Shown: positions 1 through 13,356, numbered from the stretch's first letter. The stretch: DNA of 64,000 nt from Lytechinus pictus (GCF_037042905.1 NW_026974141.1:124001-188000); one strand, 5' to 3'. Made by a program: numbers and translations. Notes: generated by a model from the letters alone, not told the origin.

Positions 1-1335
1 AATTGCCCGGGGGTAGTTGTCCGGGGGGGTTAATTGTCCTAGAACCGTGTGGATGATATGTCTCCTTTCTTATTAAATAAGTTGCAGCATTGAATATCCA
101 ATGTCAATCCAATTTTGTAATTTCTTGGAGGAAAAAAATGACTTAACATAATTTCATGTTATAAAATATAAAACAAGTGGGGATATGATACTATCCGTTT
201 GCTCTTTGAATATTCATGAAGACATGCCCGAACTGTTTCACCGAAATAATGCAAATCTTTAAAATGTCATAACTTTTTTCCTTGTCCGATTTTGATTTTT
301 TTTCAGTGTTTTGTTTGTTTATTTATTTTTTCTTCATCTGTTCAAATAATGTTATTTTCAGCAATTTCATCAAGCTTTTGCCTCACAGAACTGCACTGGT
401 CAAAAGGGAAGATATTCGCCGCAGAGGGCGACATTCAACAATCATGTAAACATAATCGTTGAACTTTCCATTTTCATCTCCACAAGTCTCTCCAAGAGAA
501 TTAGAGAAACAAAAGAAATCAACGTTATTGTGACCAAATCTCTAATTGCATCGTAAGATAAAGTAATACCTACCCCACCTCATCCCTAAAATATCATACG
601 TCAATCTCATCCATTTAACAGTTAAATGTATCACTGTGAATTCTCTCTTCTGAGAGAGGTCCTCGTCACTCTAAAGCTTCATCTTACCGGGTAAAAAGAC
701 ATGGAGTCAAATAAAAAGTACATTATCACCTTTTCAATAGTGACACCAACTCGTTCGAAAAAGTGCATCGTTTTTTTTTTAATGGAAGCCAGAAATATTT
801 ACTCAAATGTAATACTACGTGACATGGATTCGCATGACAAAGATAATGTTTATCTGAAAGGGAGAATTGTAAACGCCATATGCCTGGGGCACTTCTTATT
901 TCTTGTCCAAACCAATATTCATACCACTTCCCTTTTCTGATTGGATATTGATAATAAAAAAAACCAGCATTAAAAATAATAATAATAGCAATAATAATCA
1001 TGATAATCATCATCATCATCATCATCATAGTTACAACAAAATAGTTATATTAATGATAACATCAACAATAATAAGACTGAATACAGCCGTACTGATAACA
1101 CTCCAATTGCAAAAAAAAAAAAATGGTGCGAATTATTCCAACATCAAATTTTTAACGTGATAACAATATTAAACCAGACTATTATTTATTTTGATAACGC
1201 TCGCTCCCCACTCCCTCTCTCTTCATTCTGGTGAACTCTTGTGCGGTCAATTAACAATGACATACATACAAATTAAAAGTACATTATCAACTTTTCAAAA
1301 GTGACACCAACTCGTTCGAAAGAGTGCAACGTTTA

Positions 1336-1379
<44 letters not shown>

Positions 1380-1618
1380 AATCACAAAAGGTTAAGTAAA
1401 TGCGGTGGAAATAAAATCGTAGATTTTAAAGGGAGCATAGCTCTCAAAAATGAAAGGTAAAGGCTCTTCGTCAGTGCCCATGATGTGAACAAAAAAGAGA
1501 ATTCAAAATCCGTTTCTGAAACAGTCGTAAAAAACACGTCTGTTCAAGGGCATATATATATATATATAATATATATATATACATATATATATTATTCACC
1601 TTGTATATATATAATATA
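1..1618. other. AT-rich non-coding DNA with simple repeats
   Basis: No gene can be supported here. The short open frames near 700-1160 are low in complexity and overlap on both strands. There is an AAT/ATC microsatellite at about 975-1030, a TA microsatellite at about 1335-1374 and a second, imperfect one at about 1552-1618 that directly abuts the next transposon. Confidence 0.6.
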
Positions 1619-3342
1619 CAGTGCGTTTAAAAAAACTATACACTTTTGAAATGGCTGCCAAACAAAAAATATGTCACCTTGGGAAAAAATACCTAAAAAT
1701 ATGGAAAGCCAATAAAGTAAACTTTCAAATGACACCAAAAAGTCGGAAAACTATTCATGCTTGAGTGAGCACTACCCACTTAAACAAAGGGTACGAAAAT
1801 TAGGGTGGGCAGGAATTAGCCTTCCAATTTCTTTCAGTTTTTAAGAGGCGAGTCCCCTTGAACTTGCAAAGTTGAGGGTGTTGTGATAAATTAATGATCA
1901 ATCATTATTAATTTAGGTTCTTAGAGCTGATTTCAAGAATTATCAAATTTAAATTTAATGCATGAGTGACATGAAGTACATTTTTAGTGCATCATTTTGA
2001 CCTTTTCACGTGGATCTCAGCAATGTGTTAATGGGAGTCAGAATAGGGATGAGATAGGACTTAGGTGGGGGAAGTAGGTTGATGGGACAAAGGCCAACAG
2101 AACACTTAGCCACCCCCCTCTCTCTCTCTCTACCCCTTCCTCCCATCCTGAGAGACTAGCCTTTGCTAGGGTGAGCAGGAATTAGCCTTCCAGTTTTGTT
2201 TAGAGGTGAGTCCTTTGGAACTTGCCATGTTAAAGATGTCATGCTAAATTATTGATGAATTGAGATCAGTTTTTGGTTTCTTAGGCTAATTTCATGAGTT
2301 ACTAAATTGAAATGCAGTGCATGAGTAAACAGGAATTTTAATTTTAGTGTAGCATTTTAAGTTTATTATGTGGATCTTAGCAATGTGCTTGTGAGAGTCA
2401 GAGTAATGTGATGGTACCTTTTGCATGCAAGGGGGTCAGCTAGGGTAAGACTGGGTTAAACAGTTAAAAGGGCATTCTTCTTCTTTGTGTTCTCTTACAA
2501 ATTCCCTCCCTTTCACCCCCTCTTTCTTTCTCCTCGATCATGTTATTCAAAACTTAAATGCCAAGTGACTGATGGTTGATGGGTCTTTTATTTTCCATTG
2601 AATGATTCTAAGAAATTTACTAATTATGATGATTTATGAATTCATTGAAAAAGCTGAATAATTGATTGATAATTTATTGAAAAAGCTGAATGTTTAATTG
2701 ATCACATTGATTGAGTTGATTTACTAACAAATTGTTGATCAAATGGTAAAAGTTGATGACCGAATTCTCAAAATTCATCAAATTGACAGTCCGCTCTGGA
2801 CTTTATGCGTACATTTGATAGCATTCAGTCTCGATCTAAGGGAGGCTAAACAATCTGTTGACCTTTTACCCAGTAGCTTACTTCACCCACTGAAGTCCTA
2901 TCTCACCCCTATCGCCTTTTCTCCTTACTTTAATGAACAAACTGCTGAGATCCACAGGATAAAAAGTTAAAATGCTGCGCTGTAGATTACAACTGACACT
3001 CACTCATGCATGAAATTTCAATTTAGTAATTCATGAAATTTGCTCTAACAATTTAAATTGATCATTAATTTATCACAACACCCTCCACTTTGCAAGTTCC
3101 AAAGGACTCGCCTCTCAAAAACTGAAAGAAATTGGAAGGCTAATTCCTGCCCACCCTAATTTTCATACCCTTTGTTTAAGTGGGTAGTGCTCACTCAAGC
3201 TTGAATAGTTTTCCAACTTTTTGGTGTCATTTGAAAGTTTACTTTATTGGCTTTCCATACATATAGGTATTTTTCCCCAAAGTGACATATTTTTTGTTTG
3301 GCAGCCATTTCAAAAGTGTATAGTTTTTTTTGAGACGCACTG
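1619..3342. mobile_element. CAGTGCG-ended long terminal inverted repeat transposon (mariner-like, non-autonomous)
   Basis: The left end reads CAGTGCGTTTAAAAAAACTA and the right end is its near reverse complement, ending ...GACGCACTG. Both ends sit in TA-rich DNA, consistent with a TA target duplication. The inverted repeats run far inwards: about 1619-2080 pairs with 2870-3342, with moderate divergence. The stretch 1800-2060 also recurs as a direct copy at about 2166-2410. No transposase reading frame is visible. CAGTGCG termini and a TA target are typical of Tc1/mariner-like MITEs; that assignment is inferred. Related ends occur at 32,677-33,671 and near 25,430. Confidence 0.75.
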
Positions 3343-3388
3343 TATATATATATCATTCACCTTGTATTATATATATATATATATATAT

Positions 3389-3664
3389 AATGAGATGAGG
3401 CGAGGCCAACTCAACAGATGACGCAGGACACCATTATTTGCTTTAGCTTTCGTCTTTTAATTGAGACTTCGTCAGAAGCGTATGTAATTACAGACTATTG
3501 TGATAACTTTCCTCAAGAACGAGATAGGATACGGTCATACTTAATTATCACAATAGTCTGTAATTACAGACGCTTCTGACGAAGTCTCAATTAAAAGACG
3601 AAAGCTAAAGCAAATAATGGTGTCCTGCGTCATCTGTTGAGTTGGCCTCGCCTCATCTCATTAT
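3389..3664. mobile_element. Palindromic MITE, family P1 (copy 1)
   Basis: The segment is a near-perfect foldback. The left arm begins AATGAGATGAGGCGAGGCC and the right arm ends with its reverse complement; arms of roughly 120-130 bases flank a short loop around 3520. No coding capacity is visible. A diverged relative with a long loop lies at 18,224-18,641. Confidence 0.8.
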
Positions 3665-3737
3665 GTTTAATATTCACAACTCAACAGCGATTGGTAGAAG
3701 TAAACTTATCATCACACTATATATATATATATATAAT

Positions 3738-3903
3738 TACTCTTAAAAATGTTGGCCAACATACTGTCCACACAACAATTGGTTAAAACTTTATCCAATT
3801 CTAGGTAGTTTTAAATCAATAATGTGTGCTTTGGGTGAAAACTACCCAGAGTTGGATTTAATTGTTGTGTGGACAGTATGTTGCCCAATATTTTAAGAGT
3901 GTA
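3738..3903. mobile_element. Palindromic MITE, family P2 (diverged copy)
   Basis: The ends are TACTCTTAAAAATGTTGG and the inverted AATATTTTAAGAGTGTA, flanked by TA. Inner segments, such as TCCACACAACAATTGGTTAA, are also inverted. It is the same family as the cleaner 200-bp copy at 25,114-25,313. Confidence 0.75.
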
Positions 3904-5460
3904 CATGTAGCTGAAGAGATTCACAGATTCACAAAAGAATACGCCTACATGAAATCAATTAAAATGGTTAGAATTATCTATTTCATGTTCTATGGAGATA
4001 AAACAAATACTTTTTCAGTTCACTTTATGTCAAATCAATTACTTGAATTAAACTAGGTCTACTATTTATAGTTTCTGAATCCAAATCCTGCAATTAAATG
4101 CATTATATATTGTGTGTCGTATGGGACAACTATTAATAGGACAATTATTAAAAATTGAAGGGCAGTAATTAGATCCTTATGGGATAAATCGATCACCTAT
4201 GGGTCAAAGAAAGAGAAACTGATTTGTGAAATTGCATCATCAAAAATAAAATTGTAGGAAAAACTTTAGCATTTCCATGTGTCGTACGGGACATTGCCAA
4301 AAATAGGTTCGGAAAAATCAGGGCTGCTCCTATTATGGATCATGAAAATGTAAATATTATTTGGAACCATCAATGATACATTATTCCATTCACCTGCAAT
4401 ATTTTCAATCTTCTCGTGCTTTGCCAATAATTGTTTCAGGCAGTGTTTGTACTTGACTATTTAATTAGCAAAATTATTGAAAATTGAAAATTCCATTGTT
4501 CCCCCCCCAAAAAAAACACAACTATATCTGACTTCACTTTTGGTTAAAACTCATTATTTTCATAAAATTTAGGTATCATAGTAAAACATTACACTACTTA
4601 TGACTTATTGAAAGCATGTTGAAATTTATGATATTTTTGAAGTTCTAGTGTGGAATCGCCCTGATATGTCAGTGAACCAAGTTTTTTTTTACTCTGATGG
4701 TGAGTCAATTTTTTATTTTTTGGTCATTTAGCAAGTCAATTTTTTGGAGGGGGGGGGGTAATCTTCCAGCCCCCCTGGATATCTAATGGTGCGTCCCTAA
4801 CCAAGTTTTCCACAGACAAGTACATAGTTTACGAAATGTTAGCACGCAAAATACTGAACATATGGTTATATCTTAAGTATCAGTGACGGTAAAAAGGGGG
4901 TTTCAAAAAGGAGGTTATTCTGGCACAGTGACTGATCCAGGATGGGGCATATCCGGCCCGTGTCCCCTATTGAGAACCGTTGAAAATGGTTAGTGTAATA
5001 CGCAAGAGAGGATATTTTTTGCTTGTCATTTTTACTGACATGAATTGCCATTAATTGTGAATGATTTTTTTTTTTTTTGGGGGGGGTTGTTATTTTTTTC
5101 TGTACAAAATGCCCATCCCCTTGTAAAATCCTGGATCCGCCCCTGTTCTGACTTCAAATGGGTATAAATGCAGATAAATGAGAAGAGCATGCTGATAAAT
5201 GTTTGAAAGAAAGCTCACATTAAAAAAAATATGACAAACACGTCCGGGTCTCTTATTTTGAAATAAAGAATTCCTTAAATTCCTATTTTTTAATGGTCCA
5301 TGGGGATCCTGTTTCGATTTATTTAGGTTTCTTTAATTTGGTTTTTCCCGTTTCAAACAAGATGAATAGGAGTGTTGCCGCTGAATGGGTACAAATGAAT
5401 TCAAAGGCAATTCAATTTCTATCAACGAAATTCCGCTCTTTTATGTTTAAATCTAGTTAG
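3904..5460. other. Non-coding stretch, no gene seen
   Basis: This is AT-rich DNA with no supportable reading frame. The only structured part is the small element at 4926-5145. Confidence 0.5.
4926..5145. mobile_element. Small MITE with GATCCAGG / CTGGATC ends
   Basis: The segment starts CAGTGACTGATCCAGGATGG and ends AATCCTGGATCCGCCCCTG, an imperfect inverted pair, and has G-rich and T-rich runs inside. A similar short element occurs at 60,748-60,898. Boundaries are approximate. Confidence 0.45.
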
Positions 5461-6053
5461 TTAAAGGAGAATGAAACCCTTGAAACCAGCTGAATCCATA
5501 TCAAAGAGAAAAATCAAAGAAACATATTGTTGAAAGTTTGAGGAAGATTGAATGAATAATAAGAAAGTTATGAGCCTTTGAATATTGAGATCACTAATGC
5601 CATGTAGATCCTCCCATTGGCAATGCGACCAAGATCTGTGATGTCACACACGTACAACTCCCTCATTACTTTAGTATTTATTTCACTTATATTCTCACTT
5701 TTATAGAGTCTATCACAAGGTGAGGTGTTCTCTTTATGAAAGGACAAGTACAGATGTTTCACAACATTATATCATTGATGAATCGTTTGTCATATGATTA
5801 GAATGAGCAAAAAGAGATGTTTTGGGGTATATTTTCAGTGTCCAAAAGGGGAGAGTTGTTCATCTGTGACATCATAGATCTTGGTCGCATTGCCAATTGG
5901 AGGATCTCCATAGCATTAGTGATCTCGACATTCAAATGCTCATAACTCTTCTATTGCTAGTCCTATTTTACTCAAACTTTTGTTGATCTTATTCTTTGAT
6001 TTTTCTGCTTTCACAAAAGCGAACTTGCTCCAAGAGTTTCATTCTCCTTTAAA
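5461..6053. mobile_element. ~600-bp TTAAAGG-ended MITE (copy 1, GAATGAAACC subtype)
   Basis: The element begins TTAAAGGAGAATGAAACCC and ends GTTTCATTCTCCTTTAA. Large inner inverted repeats pair 5568-5660 with 5860-5950. The shared core phrase near AATCAAAGAAAC is followed by AAGAAAGTTATGA. The TTAA at both ends could be a target duplication. There are at least six relatives in the window, all about 590-610 bases when intact. Confidence 0.75.
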
Positions 6054-8129
6054 GTCGATCACATGGTTCGTGATTCGCATTCATCACAAAACTGCTTTCA
6101 AGAAGCCGATGATGGAATACCAGTAACATGAATAAAGATAGCAACAACAAAGTACATCCATATAAATTAACAGGTATGATGATAATACATAAACATAGAA
6201 CAGAGGTCACAGAAGGAAGAATATTAAACTTGAGGGGACGAAATAAATTATACCAAGTTTGCGATTCCACTTTGAGTAGTGAAGCATTTACAATCTATCA
6301 TCTTTCTAATGCCAAAGGAAAAGGAATTACAAGCGTGACAGATTGTGATACCTTGAAGAAAAAACGTGTGAACTTGAAAAAGCAAGTTGTTATGTTTGGG
6401 AGACTTAAAGGAAGCCAAAATCCAAGGACAGAATCATTCTTACTAGAAAGAGAAAATAAGAAGAGTAATTCAAAACAAGTTTCACCAAAATCAGTTAAAA
6501 AATAAAAAAGTTATGTATTTGAAAAGTCCTGTTGTACTTTTTATTGGGATCCACAAATTGGCAACAATGCTTCAAAATCTTGGATTTTTTTCGATATATC
6601 CTATTATCTTCTCCTGACCCTGACAAATGTGGTGTAAATTACATTTCTCTATGACATATGTTGAACCCAGAAGTAGACAAGATGTGATTTACCGTCAATT
6701 TTTGATATTTCGATCTGTACCTGAGGCATTTTTAATCTTGTTAAGAGGTGCATTAAGCCAAGCATATTTCTTCTATATGAGTCGGAATACTCTAAAATGC
6801 ACCCCTTAACAACTATTGGCGTGTGAAACCCTACGCTTGATAACAGGTATTGGAAACAAAACGGCGTGTGCATGCCTGAACTCATCATAACTATAAGACC
6901 TGCTTAACTGCTTTCAGTTTCGATTTCAAGGATTTCTTTATTAAAGTAAATCAACGTGAAAATTTTCATTGTCCATCTTTTTTGTAGTGTGATAACGCGG
7001 TAAACGAACCACATACACACAGAATAGAAAAAAAGAAAAAAAAATCCATAATGTTAAGACCCTAGGCGCGATAATAAATGACGTGAAATGAAAGCATTGA
7101 AAATATCTTTAAACTCTGATAAAAAAATCAATCCATAAAAAATCAATGGCAAACAGACCTGAAGTTTTCAAAGAGATTCTCGTCTAGGCATGTGTCGGGG
7201 GCATGTGCAGACGTCATGGCATTAAAATGAAAGAGATTTATATTGATATAAAAAGAAACTTGTTTCCAGTACATCCGTTAATTTAAAGTAATAAGGAAAT
7301 AGCCCTATTCGGTCGAACAGATATTGAAGTTTATTTTCAAAATCGATTAGTAAACACTGTGGCGTATGTGCCCCAAAAAGTGAGTAGGAAAACGTAGCTT
7401 AGTAAACAAACTATCCACAAAAAAATTTGGTCTGTTTGTAATAAAATTAATTTTTGAATACATGTTTACATTATTCCATCTACCACTCTTTCCCTTTCCT
7501 TTTCTCTCCGTTTCATTTTTTTTTGGGGGGGGGGGGATGAGGGGGGGGGGGTCGTGGGACCTCAAGTTTAATTAATTTTCTTATTTTGAGCTGGATGAAG
7601 TCGGGAGGTTTGGGAGGAAGACCTGCGAGTTATGAATGTTTAGCAACCTCCCCCATACCCAGACATCATCTCCAACTCTCAGGTCTTATTTTCTTTATCA
7701 TGAAACATGACCGAAATTGTTAGTTTCATTGACTTGTATCGCCTCCCAGAGGGGGGGGGGGGGGGAGGGGGCACGTCCATTTACGAGTGGATACCACGCG
7801 TGACCACGGGGTTTCGAAAAGCACCCTAAACAAGTTTCTGACGTGTGAAACCCTACCCTTTATAACGAGTATTGGAAACAAAACGGTACCCTTGACAAAA
7901 AATCCCTTCCTTTTACTCCCTAAACAAGTGCAGTGATAGTTTAACAGCCCCAGCATTAGCAATTATCTCTTTTTCTAGTATGTGTATGCACATTTGAGTC
8001 ACAATATCATCGGCGAAGCAGACAAACAAATAACTGATGAGTAAGTTTGCAATTAACTTTGTATTTGACTCGATTCAATGAAGATGGGATGAAATATTGC
8101 AAGTTAATCACTTTCAAAGATTTCATGAC
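6054..8129. other. Non-coding stretch with transposon remnants
   Basis: No gene is supported. A lysine-rich 125-codon open frame at 6128-6505 has no recognisable domain. Short phrases of the GAGTGGATACCA family (see 41,094-42,192) occur at about 6800-6890 and 7750-7880, next to long G runs at 7528-7550 and 7750-7775. Confidence 0.5.
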
Positions 8130-8265
8130 TAACTTTCATGAAAACTTCCAGGTACAAAATAAATACATTGATAATCAACATCACTTAATGATAGATTGTC
8201 TAACATTAAGTGATGTTAATCATCAATGTATTCGATTTTTTTACCTAGAAGTATTCATGAAAGTT
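8130..8265. repeat. Inverted repeat (foldback) of ~60-base arms
   Basis: The arm 8130-8190 (TAACTTTCATGAAAACTTCC...) pairs with 8203-8265 (...GTATTCATGAAAGTTA) around a 12-base loop. It is probably a small MITE. Confidence 0.7.
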
Positions 8266-8804
8266 ATCCCAGGTCTTGAGCACATTTAGAGATAGTCTGA
8301 TCAGACATATCTCTTTAAACTTTAAAACAATCTATTCTAGATCTTTGCATGTACAAAAAAGTAATGCATATAAAATAGTTATTTAATAGGTAAATTATTG
8401 GGGAACCTTATTGGGGACATCCCGATGGTCCGCGGGTCATGTAATATAGTCCGCGGGTCCGATAGTCTGCGGGGTCTAATAATAATTATATTATTTGAAA
8501 TAATAATAATTAGGTCAAATGGTATGACCCTTTACAATGAATAGCCCTAGGCAATAGCCCCTGAAAACTACTCACAAACAAGACAAAGGACCGCATGCTA
8601 TAGTTCTTTGGGCCGATAGACGCATAGTCAGTAAATACACAACAGTCCCCGTCCCCTCCCCCCTCCAACTATACACGTATATGCTCGTTCCCTATTTCTC
8701 AGGAAAAGGGGTAAATTTTAGGGAAAATGGGATATTTTAGCACTTCCCCCAACTTTTTTTTTAATCAGGGGATAGTTTTCACTTTTTTGCGCGCCAAATT
8801 ATAT

Positions 8805-9190
8805 TCGTCGGGGGGGGGGGGGGGCGCTAAATTGACCTTTAACATAGGGGACACCAAATACATGTTCGATCGGGGGCGCCGAATTCTTGTTCGACTAGGG
8901 GCACAGAAATGACCTGTAACGAGAGGGTGCCAAACTGAACTTAAATCGGGGAAGGGGGGGGGCGCCAAATTGACGTTCGGCTGGGGGTGCCAATTGACCT
9001 TAAACTAAGGAGGGGGCAAATTCATGTTTGACCTGGGGTGCCAACTCATTCACTTGAGGGGGGGGGTGAGGTGCTAGATTGACCTGAAATAAGGGGGCGC
9101 CAAACTGGCCTTAAACTTAGGGGGGGGGGGGCGCCAGATTTATGTTTCATCTGGGGTGCCAAACTCATGTTTCACAGGGGCGCCTTGAAA
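8805..9190. repeat. G-rich degenerate minisatellite
   Basis: A phrase of about 30-45 bases is repeated with strong divergence: a run of G, then GCGCCAAATTGACC or GCCAAACTCATG, then TTAAACT or similar. About ten units are visible. No reading frame is implied. Confidence 0.65.
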
Positions 9191-9959
9191 ATTACCCTTT
9201 TTAAGTTCATTATAGATCAAAACTTAACAGCTCGCGTTCGCGCTCGCATCTATTCTTTTTACGTTATATCATTTCATTTATTCCCAATTCTTGTAAAAAC
9301 ATATCATATATAATAAATATGCAACATATGACATACAAATAAAAATACCAAGAATAAAGTCCCCTTTATTCTAGTAGAGGCCATTTTAAATGGGGGTATT
9401 TTATTATATGAATTTTTTTTTTCCATGAACACTTCATTGAACAATAAGTGGCATTCAACTGCCTTTGGTTCATGTGATTATGAAATAAGATAATTCAACA
9501 TGCAATTAAGGCACCAAGACTGTGTTTGCATGGCGGGGATGGGGGCGCCATTTTTCGAAAAGTACCCAGGGACGCCAAAATCAGGTCGGGCCCCCGGGGT
9601 GCAAAATCCTGAATACGCGCCTGTCTTCGATACTTGGTTTCCGTCGCGGAGGCGTCACCGAATTTCAAAACCGTCTTAAAACCGTTTCAAAGTAGTCTCA
9701 AATCCGTCTCAGCGAAGTGAGATATCGTGAGATGGAAGGAAACATCTTTTCTTTGGTAATTATTTACTCGCAATTTACCGACACCCCCTCGAATTTTTTA
9801 ATACACTTGAATATTTTGAAATGTCTAAATTGCTTGCTCAAGTTTTGTATATTTCTATATAAAAAATAAATACAGGATGAATATTTTCAGACAACATAAA
9901 ATTTATACATGTATAACATGTATAAGCATCATAATAACCTACAAACAAATACACCAAAA

Positions 9960-10150
9960 CGTACAGCGAAAAGTAACATGGGGATATTTATTCACATATA
10001 TTCTTAGGCTTTGGTCTCATCTATCAGATGAAAGTTTTTTTTTTTATAGAATCTCACGCCTGAGTAAGTACTGTCCATTTTTGTAAAGCTTGCAGAAATC
10101 GGTTTGCGCAGAAATGATGATTTTCAAGCTGTGTTGATGGAAAACGGCGA
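9960..10150 (-). mobile_element. Remnant of the mariner-like element found at 32,677-33,671
   Basis: The phrases CTGTCCATTTTTGTAAAGCT and CATCTATCAGATGAAAG match the reverse complement of 33,476-33,620. No terminal inverted repeats remain visible, so this is a fragment. Confidence 0.55.
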
Positions 10151-10281
10151 AAAAACCCCTAACTAACCGCGCTGTACATTTTAATCTTTTGGGAGACATT
10201 TCTGGTAAATGGACATACAAGATAAACAATTTAACTGTTTATAAACGTTTTTTCTCCCTAAATTAACATTTTAAGCCTATT

Positions 10282-10620
10282 ATGTCGACATAGAAAGATA
10301 AAGTATATCGCCAAGTCGTCAAGTCGATGGCACGTTAAAGGCTCCGTACCCATCTCTTGCTAATCGTCGACTTATAATAAGTTGGCGAGATATTTGGACT
10401 CTCGCCGGTCCTCGGACACTTCATATCTTTTCATGTCGACATATAATGTTTTATAAGTCGACTTGGTAAGATAAAATATCTCGCTATGTTGACATAAAAC
10501 GTTTTATAAGTCAACTTGGCAAGATAACGTATCTCGCCATGTCGACATGGCAAGATAAAGTATATCACCAAGTCGTCATGTCGATGGCACTTTAAAGGCC
10601 CCGTACCCATCTTTGCTAAT
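10282..10620. repeat. TGTCGACAT / AAGATAAAGTAT tandem-like repeat cluster
   Basis: An 80-85-base direct repeat (10,282-10,366 and 10,539-10,620), starting ATGTCGACAT and ending CCCATCT(C)TTGCTAAT, brackets shorter repeats of GTCGAC, AAGTCGACTTGG and CAAGATAA phrases. It is probably a non-autonomous transposon or its internal array. Confidence 0.65.
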
Positions 10621-12374
10621 AAACGTTAAAACTATTGCAGGCCTGTAATTCCGTGATCTTTCTAATTTCTATTTTGGTTATTTCACCCCGTGTTCCCCAA
10701 AAGTCATTTAGGGTTCAGAAACATCACGAACTACCTTGGTATTTTCTATACAATAGGACTAATTTCGATGCAATCCTTGACTTTGATTGGCTGTTGGCAA
10801 TGTTACTCTATATGGTAATATTGGATCTGAGCCCTTACTTCCGGAGCTCGTGCTGTTCTAATTGGTCAATGCCCAGTCCCTCGTAGTCTGCATGCACATG
10901 CCCTAGGTTTTCATAATTCGCAAAGCATGTATAGTGCATAATGATAAGTCTGGAGTAGTTAGACTAGATTCAATGTGTACTGTTGCTGGCTTTACTCTAT
11001 GTCTACTTGACACAGACATAGAGAGAGTTTGGTGTCTAGTCTTAACTCTAGGCACGATATAGTTGGTTAAAGTGTCAAATATGAGTCTGCGATTCCAGAC
11101 TAAGTCCCTCTCTCGTCCTCTGACACGCCCAGTACTCCTTCGAAAAGCCAGTCGTTCAAGTTTCCCAAAGTGATATATATGAGTATCTCATATTTTGTTA
11201 TTTTCATTATTTCGGAAGATTGCCAATATCATTTCATTCAATCTAATCAATCTATGGTCTGCTATATCCTGTTCTGGCAAGGATTTCGTTTGGACTCGAC
11301 TACAAACCAAACTAAACATGAGGTATGTTCTCTGGGTGCCACTTGGGTATTGACGAGCTCTTATGCGAGTTTTTTTTTTAAGGGAATGAGAATAGTTAAA
11401 GAGGAAAGACCAAATACAATTTTGACTGACATTAATTCAGACTGTCTTGTATAAGATAGTCTGAATATGTTTTACCCAGCATTACGAACCGTTACTTAAG
11501 ATTTTTTTTTTCGTTTTCCTGTTGATCCGTTATGTTCGCTGTGAGTGTCAGGGCAAGAATCTGGAGACTATTGATCTCGCTTTTTTCATTTTTTATTTCT
11601 TTTTTTTTTAAGCTATACATTCAACTGGATTTATGCTCAAAGTTCTACCATGTTGTATTTGTGTTTTGTTTACATTGTTCATACGAATATGTAATAGGAG
11701 GCTGCATTCTACAAGCTTCGCTTTTTAGCAGCTTCCTCCGTTTGCGACCTGTTATCTTAATTATTATACATATAAAGTTTCCTTGTTTTATTGATTATAT
11801 CAAGATGTATGTAACAAAACTGATTGTAAATGGTTGTTGGAAATGAAAAAAAAAATGAAATGAAATGAATGAAATAAAGAAGTTTGATGCAAATAGCCAA
11901 ACTGAAATATAAGATATTGGATTTTCAATGGATTGCGTTTCCTTGCACCCAATAAATTAAAATTTTCGGGCAACGATTGGGAGATGTGAGAAGTGAAACT
12001 GATTGAATAAATCCTCACAGGAAAATCGTTTTTATCTCCAGGTGGCATCTACAATTGACTATGTGCATCCTGACTATAATTTTGCCAAACTCACTTTTCC
12101 GTCACGCTTCGACTTTGTCACGCTCTTTTGGGCCTGCTTTTTTCTCTTAATATCTACTTATATGTGGTAAAATTACATTCATTCTTCATGTTCTTAGTAC
12201 CATTGTGCACAGAATTTAAAGAATTTCGGTAATTTTATCTATTTGGAGGACGAAATTTTAAAATACGTAACTTTTTACGGCTTGTATTGAAGTCAAAGTT
12301 CCATCAAAACTAGATTAGATTTATTAAAAGGCATTGTAATGTAAATTGCGCAACTCGAATCTTTTGTGCTTTAG
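10621..12374. other. Non-coding stretch, no gene seen
   Basis: Open frames here are short, AT-biased and lack any domain. I see no transposon ends, tRNA or splice-consistent exons. Confidence 0.5.
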
Positions 12375-12660
12375 GGGGGCTTGTTACAACCGTCAATTGC
12401 CACCTTTCGCAATCCTCACGGACGCTAACATTAGGGTCCCCTAACACAAAAGTTAACGCTTAATCATACACTTGATTTTTAAAGATTAATTGTACATTAT
12501 AGTCAATAGAATCAAACGTAGAAAACTGGTCTACAATCAATGCTAAGTTTTGTGTTACAGGGGGGTTACAGGCCATATATAGATCTGCTTTTCGTGTGCA
12601 AAATTCTTTCCCGCGACACCCGCACCATACATGCATGTACATTACGACTGATGGCTGGAT
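12375..12660. repeat. Duplicated segment D (intact copy)
   Basis: This segment is repeated at 13,645-13,692 plus 16,492-16,670. Shared phrases are CAAAAGTTAACG, TTAATCATACAC, ATAGTCAATAGAATCAAACG and TTTTCGTGTGCAAAATTC. This copy runs uninterrupted through TTAATCATACAC and so shows the empty site of the insertion in the second copy. Confidence 0.75.
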
Positions 12661-13056
12661 AAATTCGAAATGCAGGACCTACAATAGATTATGACATGGA
12701 TAAGAAAGTGGTTTTTCAAACAAATCAAGTACATATTGAGTGAGGAAAAAGTTACTAAAATTAAGGCTTAGATATAGATCATTACAGTCCATCGAATCGA
12801 TATTGCATTTAATGTGGATTATTGGTGGATCTCTGGCAATTGATTCCATGGGTCAAATCACCTCTCCAGCAGAAACCATTTCGCATGCGTTGATTATGTA
12901 CACAGCATGTATACGTCTGAACAAGGAGTTACCTTGGTCTGAACATGTACCAGCCGAAATTTCTTTTGTTTACTCCTACACGATTTGCCTCTAGCACACA
13001 ATGTAATGGGCATTATGTTTTACTTTCCCTAGAAATGGGGGATTAGATTCGAATTC

Positions 13057-13356
13057 CCGGGGGGACCACTTCCATTGATGAGTGGATACCAGGCACGACC
13101 ATGCGGTTTCGAAAAGCACCCTAAACAAGGGAAGCAATGCTTTTCCAGATTATGAAAATGCATCTCTTAACAAGTACTTAGCTTGTGAAACCCTACAAGT
13201 ATTGAAAACATATCCTCCTTTTTAGTATTTTAAACATCGTTTTTGACACCCTTATAACGTTACATAGGCCTATACGTAACGTACTTACCCACTCTTTCCC
13301 CTTTACGCGTGGTCGCGCCTGGTATCCACTCTTCAATTGAAGTGGGCCCCCCGGGC
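13057..13356. mobile_element. GAGTGGATACCA inverted-repeat element (short copy)
   Basis: The left end, CCCGGGGGGACCACTTCC then GAGTGGATACCAGGC, is mirrored at the right by GCCTGGTATCCACTC and GGGCCCCCCGGG. It is the same family as 41,094-42,192. The inner phrases TTCGAAAAGCACCCTAAACA and GTGAAACCCTAC are family hallmarks. Confidence 0.7.

Larger units (their letters stand above)
8266..10281. other. Non-coding stretch with degenerate repeats
   Basis: No gene is seen. The stretch contains a G-rich degenerate minisatellite (8805-9190) and a mariner-like remnant (about 9960-10150), each listed separately. Confidence 0.5.

Noticed and set aside
3389-3664. CRISPR-like or miRNA hairpin
   Set aside because: The arms are far longer than a pre-miRNA and it has a diverged relative in the window, fitting a MITE; there are no spacer arrays anywhere in the window.
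6128-6505. 125-codon lysine-rich open frame on the plus strand
   Set aside because: No domain, no splice or transcript signals, and it sits among transposon remnants; Lys/Ser/Asn richness fits AT-rich chance coding.
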